Assembly: GCF_000003815.2 (NCBI RefSeq)
Contig: NC_049987.1
Location: 20,449,381-20,513,380, forward strand
Direction: 5' to 3'
Length of the DNA stretch: 64,000 nucleotides
Source of the DNA: Branchiostoma floridae
Lineage: Eukaryota; Chordata; Leptocardii; Amphioxiformes; Branchiostomatidae
Shown here: positions 56,201 to 64,000 of the stretch, one piece after another
Numbering within the stretch: position 1 is the stretch's first letter
Layout: each line of letters begins with the position of its first letter
Translations under genes and position numbers: made by a program
Notes under the pieces: generated by a model
Told to the model about the DNA's origin: nothing
What the model saw: only the letters and a program-made list of their open reading frames with translations
Databases searched by the model: none

Positions 56201-56228
56201 GGCACTGCAGTTCTTCCTACCAGCTTGA
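50269..56228 (+). CDS. C45/AAT-family Ntn hydrolase, copy C (damaged or unusually spliced)
   Basis: Exons: 50269-50427, 51734-51898, 52602-52716, 53601-53752, 54319-54568, 55149-55264, 55639-55713, 56134-56228; about 375 codons. Exons 2, 4, 6 and 7 have the lengths seen in copy B (165, 250, 75, 95). The Gly-Cys site is present (GCTTVFLNYRDGPRVLAHNE) and later parts are well kept (MYSVETAAAVG; FDLQEGVLEVHTANP). Two oddities. First, exon 1 starts well (MAPRVLHVSGTNRQVGLQVG) but must change frame near 50375-50385 to reach LLQTSEGRRVYEG at its end; its length (159) is one base off the expected phase. Second, the single 273-bp exon 3 of copies A and B is here split by 884 bp; joining 52716 to 53601 keeps the frame (EPY-R-LPGG) but needs a GC-AG intron. 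Either a functional gene with a new intron and an assembly error, or a young pseudogene. Confidence 0.75.
51520..51703. mobile_element. MITE with GC-rich terminal inverted repeats (copy 2)
   Basis: TAAGGCTTAGGTCACATTTC plus CAAACCGGGGC on the left is mirrored by GCCCCGGTTTGGAAATGTGA plus CCTAAGCCTTA on the right. Same family as 35484-35690. It ends only 30 bp before exon 2 of C45 copy C, so its right arm lies at the branch-point/pyrimidine zone of that acceptor. Confidence 0.85.
52206..52226 (+). pseudogene. Relic of the exon 3 start of C45 copy C
   Basis: CTGCACCACCGTGTTCCTG is nearly identical to the true exon 3 start (CTGCACCACGGTCTTCCTG at 52603). It is preceded by CTGTAGA and followed at once by a TGA stop. 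The upstream TTGAAGTTGATTTTGA resembles TTGAAGTTCATTTTGA before the true exon. It looks like a duplicated splice-site-plus-exon head. Confidence 0.55.
52411..52560 (+). repeat. Dispersed repeat, copy 3 of 3
   Basis: Same blocks as 40248-40460 (CAACGAATTTCAGAGATAAA, TTTTTGTGTATTTTGTCGTC, GTGCGGTGAGAGTGCACC). It lies between the exon 3 relic and the true exon 3 of C45 copy C, ending 41 bp before the latter. Confidence 0.7.
52719..53596. mobile_element. Insertion splitting exon 3 of C45 copy C, with Penelope-derived inverted repeat and N gap
   Basis: The 6-bp ACAGGC occurs on both sides (52713-52718 and 53597-53602), like a target-site duplication. Inside, GTTATAGAAATTGCTAAACG... (from 53091) is inverted at 53459-53540 (...TTTAGCAATTTCTATAA). 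Both match the ends of the Penelope-like fragment at 48521-49552. The middle is unknown (N 53337-53458). The left part, 52719-53090, matches nothing else here. Confidence 0.65.
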
Positions 56229-57223
56229 AGCCCCGTTAGAAATCAAGATCTGAACTGGGCCGACATGTCCAGATGGGCATTTTCGGCCAAAGTACGGCTA
56301 CGTTTTGTCTATTATTACTTGGGCTTTGAGCAATTCTTAGCAGGTCGTCCGTTGGGATATTAACATCCGTGATGTTAGATGTTCACCAAAAGTGCAGAAA
56401 AGACAATAACTTCAACTTTCCGGAATGATACACCGAGCAGATTTTCATTAAAAAATACGGTCGACGCTCGACGAGCTCTAGCCGATCTATAAAGTCAACC
56501 GGTGTTCGCTTGAATTGTGACGCAGACGTAAAGTCGACTGGCCTAGTGGACCAAGTAGTACTTGGACCAGTGGATTGCGTCCAAGTACCTCCCACATACG
56601 TGCCAAAAGCAACATAACAAATCAAAATCGTTTGGTTGGAAGCTGTATCGTGCTCCCCATTTGATACACCAAACTTACAAGCAAGGTTGTGTGTTGTATG
56701 GGGGAAATAAATGTGTATGTTGTTCATGTTATACAACTGCAGTTTTTGTATGGATCTTTGTCTCTGTTCATTTTATGTACCATTGAAGACGCCCTTATGT
56801 AAAATTCAGTCCATAGCCAATACGTCGTTTGCTGTTTTCTTTTGTTGTTGTTGATGTTGCTGTTGCAAAATGGTGACCAGGGACTTCAATGATAAACCAA
56901 TCGAATACGTCTTTCTGACAGTGAGTTATGCTTCGCTTACAACCGGGATATTTGCGGAAACGGAAAATAAAAGTACATTCTACGTGTTTCGTTGCCTTTT
57001 ACATGCATACTTTTCGTTCCCGACAGGGGGCGGGGCCCGGTTTGGAAATGTGACCGAAAATGTATCCGGGTTTGTCTGTAAAAGGAATAATCTTTCTACC
57101 AAAGACAGTCACCTCTTTCCTCTCCCCGAACGATCTGGAATGACGTCATGACGCATATCATGCCATATGAGCCGCCCCACATTTCTGCTACAGCTATCAG
57201 ATAAAAATGGCTGATGAAAATGA
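56229..57223. other. 3' flank of C45 copy C and region upstream of gene D
   Basis: AATAAA at about 56705 on the plus strand could end the C45 copy C transcript. A partial copy of the GC-rich MITE end (GGGGCCCGGTTTGGAAATGTGACC-like) lies at about 57000-57053. No exon was recognised in between. Confidence 0.45.
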
Positions 57224-58272
57224 ATGACGAACGTGAGAGAATGGCGGCCATGGCGCGGCCCGTACGACAACCCATGGACGCTGGGTTTGCCTTCGACATG
57301 CATGCTCATGGGCTCTGTGGACCCCGTGAGTAGCTCCCTCAACTTTGTAATTTGCCAAGAGGTTATGTTTTCGTCAGAGCCTTATTGTGTGTGTGTGTGT
57401 GTGTGTGTGTTTGTGTGTGAGTGAGCTTGTGCTAGCTATACAGTGTATTTCGACTTCTGTTTTGAGTCCGTAAGATGGAGTATGTAACGCGTGATGCAAG
57501 CATTGCTGTAATGTAAAGGAGATGTTAAGGAGGAAGATATATATTTCCACCCCAACATCTGCTTGAAGATATGGTTTGGCGTGCTTGCCGCACTTTGAGG
57601 CCTCTGTCATTGGTATGAGTTTCGCTAGGAGCACAATTAAATAAGGCTATGTTTTGCCCACCGTAAACGCCATTTGGCTACTCTACTGCAAGTGCAACAG
57701 GGATTGCACAAGTGATGAAAAATCATGACGATTAAGCTTTGTCGATAATGATCATACGCATATAACTATTATTAATAAACTTGATGATTTTAACACATGC
57801 GAAAATAGCGCATGACCTTTAGTAAGGATGCATGTTTGACTTTTGAAGACCTACCTAAAGCTATGTGAACTACAAAGATGTGGAGGAATAGAGTCATGAA
57901 CATCCGTACAACAAGAGCGACAAGATTATCACATATTTGGTTGTGTAGATAAAGTGAAAACAGTTATGTCCATTGCCTTTACAGATGGCGGAGTGTATGA
58001 TAGAAAAGTATGTCCGAGAGCGAGAGGCAAAACTACAGTACGAGCGGACCTTCACCAAGCTGGTGAACTACGTCGAGCGGGGCCCGGAGGGTTTCAGCAC
58101 CGAGGAGTTTATCGGACAGCTTCGGGAGATGGCGGGGAAGGCGGCCGAGGCCGGGCACGACGACGCCCCGAGGCATCAACGGAACCTCGCCCGGATCGAG
58201 AAGTTGTCCGAAAAATCAGCAACTTGGGAAACTATCAGGCTGATATTCTATGACACAGAAGAAGAATCTTGA
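57224..58272 (+). CDS. Unknown small protein ('gene D'), paralogue of 11468-13302
   Basis: Two exons, 57224-57325 and 57985-58272, joined in phase 0 (GACCCC|GTGAGT donor, TTTACAG|ATG acceptor), 129 aa. Exon 2 starts MAECMIEKYVREREAKLQ and holds QYERTFTKLVNYVERGPEGF, matching NYDRLFMEIVNYLEKGPEDF of gene E. Its acceptor also falls directly before an ATG, as in gene E exon 3 (MSAEDWVRAYIRMRN). The region equivalent to gene E exons 3 and 4 is one exon here. It is charged and helical-looking, with no signal peptide, membrane segment or known domain; it ends FYDTEEES. Exon 1 is less certain: its frame was chosen because it gives phase 0, and another frame (MARPVRQPMDAGFAFD) also looks protein-like. 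A Met at 57985 could be the start instead. The function is unknown. Confidence 0.6.
57383..57424. repeat. (TG)n microsatellite
   Basis: A short GT tract in the intron of gene D. Confidence 0.9.
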
Positions 58273-58893
58273 AAAGACGTCGATATCGTATTCACTGTAT
58301 ATAGCACTAGACATAACGTTATTTCTAAACAAGGATGGCACGTGCGCTACATGCAGAATTGTGCTCTATCTGTATCGCATAGAAGACATCCACAACGTAC
58401 AGTGAAATATATTTTTCATCAATTTATGATTTCCAATGTATTCATGATGTAATGATGTAGGATTACTGTCATAACCTGGAATAGAACATTGAAATTATCG
58501 AGCCTATGTCATTCTTTACGTAGTCATTTACACAATCTTCTTTGTGTAAGCTTGATAGAAAATCTATGAGTATTGTGAGATTCTTTTTTTGGCAAATTTG
58601 AATTTCTGATCCTAGTTATAAATCCATCCGTATATCTTCACTGCGATTAGAAAAAAAAAGTGTGTAGCTGAACGAAGCCAGTTTGCACCAGAAGGGGTCA
58701 CTTATTTTGTCATTCTGTCGTCAAAGATTTTAAGAACATCCTACAATGATCTACAATGGTAAAGGGGTATTTTGACACGATGTACAGAGTACCTTTGAAT
58801 CAGCATACATATACTATTAATTTGTGTGAGGGTGTAGTGTAGTTGCCTTGTATTCCGAAGTTCGAGAATTAAATCCATTATTCTTGGTAAGGA
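58273..58893. other. Intergenic stretch, nothing recognised
   Basis: AT-rich sequence between the stop of gene D and the start of the membrane-protein gene. No repeat shared with other parts of the window and no exon was seen. Confidence 0.4.
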
Positions 58894-61800
58894 ATGTCAA
58901 AAGGTGTTATTTTTGCACCATTTTACATAATCATCCTCAGCGTTAGGGTAACCGTTAATTGTAAGAACTCAGGGTTGACAGAAGGTGATAAGTTCACAAC
59001 TTGGATTATCAATACAAGCTTTATTGACACGACAAAAAGTAGTTATCAAGGAACGTCCGATACTGCCAATAGTGAAAAACTCTTATCAACAGGAATATCC
59101 CGTCAATTCTCAGCACTGGTAATTAAAAAATTTAATCTTAAGCTTATTTACGGAAACATCCTGCTAGCAGCCTCGGCCATAAGCCCCTTGGTATGTCGTT
59201 ACACTATAAGGTGTATCAGGCATTACCATACAACCTTTGACCCTTGCCCCTGTCACAAGCTGAACAGGCGGTACACATCTGGCGAAGGTGGGAGTTTTGA
59301 AGCTGATGCGGTGAAAGAAAAGCTTGATTCTATTCAGTGTAGGTGGCAAAACGACCCAGATATGACAGAAAAGCAGCTAACGGAGGTAAGGCGATCTTTG
59401 CATAAAGTAGCTATAACCTAACTCTACTCTACTCTACTCTAGATGGATGTCGGAGGGGAGGGTTGGGGGAGGGGCCAGGGGCCACGATGTTTAGCTGACT
59501 TACCAAGGAGGTTTGCTTTTTATATAGAATGCATTGGATGAAAAAAATGATAAATGATGAAAAGTGCAATGACCCCATCTCATTATCCTAAACGTCTGAT
59601 GTTTTCGATTTATGATAATCATATCAAATTGATGATAAATCTGGATAATTAAAAAAAGTTCATGATTAATATCAATAATGATCAAATTGCAATGTAGGCA
59701 ACGCCTCCTTTGCATTTTCATACGTTTTACTATATTGTGTTGCCCATATTTTATAACTGTCATCTATATAAAAAAAGATGAAAGTATAATCTTCACAAAC
59801 GTGTCATCTATATAGTATGTTGTTAAACTTATAGTGTTTAGCAATGCCTGAAATTACAATTGCTGTGCAATAAGATTTGATTTTATGACGTTGATCATCC
59901 ACACCTCAAAAGTGGACATTTGTTTCAACAATACGTCCTTAATGCAGCATATGTACCTGCTATAACGTTATGTACATAAGTGGCCATGCTGTGTACGTGC
60001 ACTTGCCAACATTTGTGCAAACAAATATCACCCCATTTTTTGTATTGATCTCCAAGCAGATGTAACATCCTGCTCATTCTTGGCTCTCAATCGTTGTTAG
60101 TTTATTGTATTTCAATAATTCACTTCTCTTACTTCAAAAAGCAAAACATAAAACAAACGATACTAAAATAGAGTGCCAATGTTGCAAAAAACAGTTGTTA
60201 AACAATGAGAATGAGCAGGATCCCTATATCTGCTTGGAGGTTGATTTCAATGACCTTTGTACAGGGTGACCCAACTGACCTGCTAAAGTACAATCACTGG
60301 GTCAACAGTCTTACTTCTAAAGTCCAGGATACAGATAACAGATACAGGCATTATCATCATCATCGATACCCCCAAATAGCCCTGCTAGGGACAACATACT
60401 GTAGGTAGAGGGGTGTTGAGGTCCCGGGTTAGGTAATTGCTCCCACTTTTGAGGAGGCCTGCCCACCCTAACCTGGGACCTCAACTCCCCCCTCCCTATG
60501 TTGCAGTCAGTGTTGTTTTCATGAAAATAGATTTTAAAATGCTAAAGGATACTCCACCAAACAGAATCCTTTGTACGTAGTGAAATGGACCATTGTTTTG
60601 AGTATCTCCCATTCACAAGTTTTCACAGACGATAAGGTCCAGGTTTTACAACAAAAAAACCAGCACAACATGAATGAAAGAAGGGGTTGGCCGTCCGTTT
60701 TAGTGTGAATGGCTGAAACCATGGTAAAACTTACTTATACTTATTGAACAAAACCATTGTGTTAAACCTTCAGATAGTTTACAGGATATGTAAAGCAAAA
60801 GATTTATATTTTTAGACTGGAAAATGTGCAAAGGTCAATCCAAGCCCTGTGGTGGACCTTAATAGAACAAATGATGTAGATACTGACTGCTTATCAAAAC
60901 ATGTGGTTGATAAAAAAACATTGTGTAAACAAAAACCTGCATGTACTAGATGTAATAGCCAAACAACCTTGATAAAGTGCAAACCTAATGAATGTCAAGG
61001 TAGTATTATTTCAACATTACCCCCCCCCCCCTCAACGCTTATTCAAACATGTCACTAACAATGTAGCTAAACAACTTTGCTCAAGAGCAAACCTAATGAA
61101 TGTCAAGATAGACCCCCCTTCTAGTTTCAATTGGTAGGGAGCAGCTTAAGCTATGGTGGAAGACCATATTTCACAATGATGAAAAACCCATCAAAATGAC
61201 AAATCTATCATCCAGTTGTAAAGATTGAAAACTCCTGGAAGACTAGTTGTTGCAAACAACTAAAGGAGTCAATGAACAATAAACAATAAACAATTTCTCC
61301 CATTATTTTCCAGTCTTGGTTGATCGCGTTCCGCAGTCCGTTCGAGATCTACGAGAAACATGCCAACTTCCTGGTAGCTGAACTGGCCTTCTACCCAATG
61401 GCACTGCTCACTTTTATGCATGGTAAGTATTGACTATAATGATTTTGTTTTCTACAGTTAAACCCCTACTTATGACCACTAGTACTTTCACCTGGTGGTA
61501 GCTAGGATTTTATCATACGTAGAGGGTAAATTTCTTGCCGTTGTCAACTAGAATTTTATGCATGTCAGAGAATCTGCTCCTCAGGATAGGGGTGTCTTTA
61601 GGGGGTCCAGTTTCTTTTTTTTTTTCTAGAACAGTTACGCCTGGACTGGACGCATGCCTTGCTAAAATCCTTCGTCCCATGAAGGGCTTTGCTCGCTTCA
61701 TAGATGTAGATGTACATTATTGTTTCAGCCAAAAAGTATCTTTTCCCCTTAATGGGGAAAAGAAACTTTTGGCCAATCTCCCCCCAAAAAATGAATGTTT

Positions 61801-64000
61801 TTTATTCCCTCTCCCCACAACACACAGCCATGCGTAAAGGAGGTCGTTACCGGAACATGTGGATCGCAGCGCTGTTTCACGGACTGGTTTCAGAGATGAT
61901 TTCTTACTGGGTACCGGAGATCGACAACTTCTGGCACGCGCAGTCTTCCATCATGATGCTGGGCAGGAGGCTCCCTCTCTACATTTTGTTGATTTGTGAG
62001 TAAAGATACCTTTAAAAAGCATGAGTTGCTTGAGTAATTGTTTTTTTTTTTTTGCGTATAGATACCTTAAGATAATGAAAGTTCATCTGTGTTAGAATAA
62101 CTCATTATGAGAAAAGGATCTTAAACTGTAAGGGGGTGTCTCCAGCTTGATATTTTTGTCCGTCCCCCTCATTGTTGAACTATGTAAACTTCCTTGTGGC
62201 AATATTGACACTTTCAGTTCGAAGTTAAATACTTGGACTTCTTAAGCAAAATTGCCAAGAAAGTGCTCAATGTGATTGGAGACGTGGTGACGTTTACTTT
62301 GCCAACCATTTTTATTACCCACCATTTCAGACCCGACCATACACTATGTTTCCACTGTGGCGGCCAGTCGGCTGAAGCTGGGCATCTTCCCGACGGCATA
62401 CGCGGCCGGGCTGGCGGACTCCGTGTTCTATCACGTGTACGACATCGTGGGAATCAAGCTGCTGTGGTGGACCTGGCACGACACCGACCCTAACATCTAC
62501 GAGCGACACTTTTGGGTTTGTTTGTTTGTTTGTTTGTTTGAACTTTTGTGTATTGATGAAAGCTAAAATTGGCCTGCAGGCAGCTTTTCATTAAAGAGGC
62601 AAAGGCAAGAGGCAAGGGTGAGNNNNNNNNNNNNNNNNNNNNNNNNNNNNNNNNNNNNNNNNNNNNNNNNNNNNNNNNNNNNNNNNNNNNNNNNNNNNNN
62701 NNNNNNNNNNNNNNNNNNNNNNNNNNNNNNNNNNNNNNNNNNNNNACACATTTGTGCAAGCCACTACAGCAGGGGGCTGGTCCACTGATAGTGATGTGTG
62801 TTTAATCCCATTCTCTTTCCCAAAATGCTGAGTGCTAAGCAGAGAAAGCAGCATGTACCATTTTTAAAGTCTTTGGTATGACTCGGCCGGGGATCAAACT
62901 TACGGTCTACCGAATGCTCGGCAAACACTCTGCCCACTCGGCCATTGCACCGGTTAATACCACACTGCTTTATACCACACTGAATTTTGTCAGCTTGAAG
63001 GACTCCTAAATTACAGAAACTAATGGTTGTTGTGACTGCTTCTTGGTATTTTGTATTATGGGGTAAGGTAGCTATCTTAAGTTTATTACAAAATACAATC
63101 ACCCGGGGAACCTAGACAATCTGGTCATCTTAGGCAAGGAAGGATTGTGACATTTGAAATTAGCTGCAAGGCAAGACAGATACAGATTTCAAAGTTCATG
63201 TCCTTTAATCATGAACAAGCCAGGGCTCAGAATACTTTTTTCTGCGTACCTGCACATTGAAAATTACCTGCACCAGCCAAATTTTACCTCCACCACTCTG
63301 AATTTAGGAAGTATGGATCATACTAGAATTGTTCAGGAACAATTGCTATTTTTTGTTTTATATACTAGGTGGTAACAGTCAATGCAGCTAATAACAATCC
63401 ATATACAGTACATTATTTATAGGACATTTATGTATAAAACCCAGTACATGGACCAGTGCAGGTTAGGTGCAGGTAGACACCAGAAATAACTGCACAGCTC
63501 CAGTTTTACCTGCACTTTCCTGCATATGCAGGCAGTATACCGAGCCCTGCAAGCGTACTTGTGTATTTACTGTAGAACTTCTACCTTTCCAGGTGCCCTT
63601 TGCCAGTACCCTGTTCCGACTCACCTTCTCTTCAGCCTTCACCCTTCTGTACTTTGGAACTCACAAGTTGCTGACTGGCAAAAGCATGTACCAAACCGGG
63701 AGGTGGGTAGAGCATTTTTATTTTGTAGCATCTAACTTCTTCCCACAAAAGTTGTATAAGCTAAAGTTGCCCATGTATCACTGTGTGATGTGTCAGGCTC
63801 GACACCCATCTCCGTTTCATAGGCCAGAATTAAAGTTTGATTTTGAGAATATGTGTCCTCAAGCATTTCAGTTTTACTTTGTTAAACTGTATTATATGAC
63901 TTGTTTTGGCCAAAGATTAAAATAAAGAAGATAATCCCTACCTACTGACCCTTAATTTTTTTCAGGACTGAAACAGGAAACACAACATTTTTTCCTAGGC
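58894..64000 (+). CDS. Multi-pass membrane protein of unknown function (partial, runs off right edge)
   Basis: Well-supported exons: 61314-61422, 61828-61995, 62331-62515, 63593-63702 and 63966 onward, with matching phases. They encode at least five hydrophobic spans, for example FLVAELAFYPMALLTFMHA, MWIAALFHGLVSEMISYWV, LPLYILLIYPTIHYVSTVAA and STLFRLTFSSAFTLLYFG. Polar landmarks include SPFEIYEKHAN, PEIDNFWHAQSSIMML and WWTWHDTDPNIYERHFW. Probable earlier exons: 58894-59385, with a signal-peptide-like MSKGVIFAPFYIIILSVRV and a late CPCHKLN; 60265-60321 (GDPTDLLKYNHWVN); and 60816-60999, cysteine-rich (KPACTRCNSQTTLIKCKP). The last of these does not match the phase of the next exon, so an exon is missing or it is misread. 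The family resembles a domain of unknown function I recall from worms and amphioxus (DUF7802), but I cannot check this. Its many His, Asp and Trp residues within the membrane part hint at an enzyme; that is a guess. Confidence 0.65.
60540..60680 (-). repeat. Fragment of the 25505/49560 repeat family
   Basis: On the minus strand: AAACTTGTGAATGGGAGATA, CTCAAAACAATGGTCCATTT and CAAAGGATTCTG align with 49605-49665. It lies in an intron of the membrane-protein gene. Confidence 0.5.
62623..62745. other. Assembly gap (123 N)
   Basis: Unknown bases in the intron after 62515. The right flank is SINE sequence, so the gap probably falls in or beside that repeat. Confidence 1.
62746..62965 (-). repeat. 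tRNA-derived SINE, minus strand
   Basis: On the minus strand the head reads CAATGGCCGAGTGGGCAGAG (box A), then AAGTTTGATCCCC (box B), like a Ser/Leu-type tRNA. A body follows with GGTACATGCTGCTTTCTCTG and CTTAGCACTCAGC. It is the most complete copy of the family also seen at 29075-29325. Confidence 0.75.

Noticed and set aside
57954-58253. Alternative frame across gene D exon 2 (99 aa)
   Set aside because: It has no similarity to gene E, while the chosen frame matches it clearly.

Overview
The window looks like nuclear DNA of an invertebrate chordate, most probably an amphioxus (Branchiostoma). Genes are split into many short exons with GT-AG introns. The recognisable proteins read like deuterostome orthologues (BCKDHB, HLCS), and the intergenic DNA is full of small fold-back elements, tRNA-derived SINEs, non-LTR fragments and a Penelope-like element. 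Four N runs show it is a draft scaffold. No prokaryotic features are present. The organism call is inference; the gene structures below were built by hand from reading frames, splice signals and phase matching.

Layout. 1-3026: the first two coding exons of BCKDHB (minus strand), the rest lying off the left edge. 3240-4275: a broken non-LTR retrotransposon. 5127-9086: holocarboxylase synthetase (HLCS), eight exons with one apparent single-base frameshift. 9603-10347: a small BTB-domain gene. 11468-13302: a small unknown gene on the minus strand ('gene E').

14996-56228 is a 41-kb block built from two enzyme families. Three seven-exon genes on the plus strand (14996-20461, 42010-47424, 50269-56228) encode C45/AAT-type Ntn hydrolases, the family of fungal acyl-CoA:6-APA acyltransferase and the insect Tan hydrolase. 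Each has the Gly-Cys self-cleavage site. Between the first and second lie three tandem seven-exon GNAT N-acetyltransferase genes on the minus strand (22127-25978, 28301-32740, 34766-40008). A family that puts acyl groups on amines sits beside a family that takes acyl groups off amides, so the block may be an amine acylation/deacylation locus. That link is inference from position and family, not shown by the sequence.

57224-58272 holds 'gene D', a paralogue of gene E, so the enzyme block is bracketed by two related small genes in opposite orientation. 58894 to the right edge is a partial multi-pass membrane protein gene with a cysteine-containing N-terminal part.

The third C45 gene is the oddest locus. 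Its exon 3 is interrupted by an 878-bp insertion carrying a Penelope-derived inverted repeat. The insertion is flanked by a 6-bp duplication placed so that GC-AG splicing would restore the frame exactly. Its exon 1 carries a frameshift. It may be a TE-born intron in a living gene or a decaying copy.
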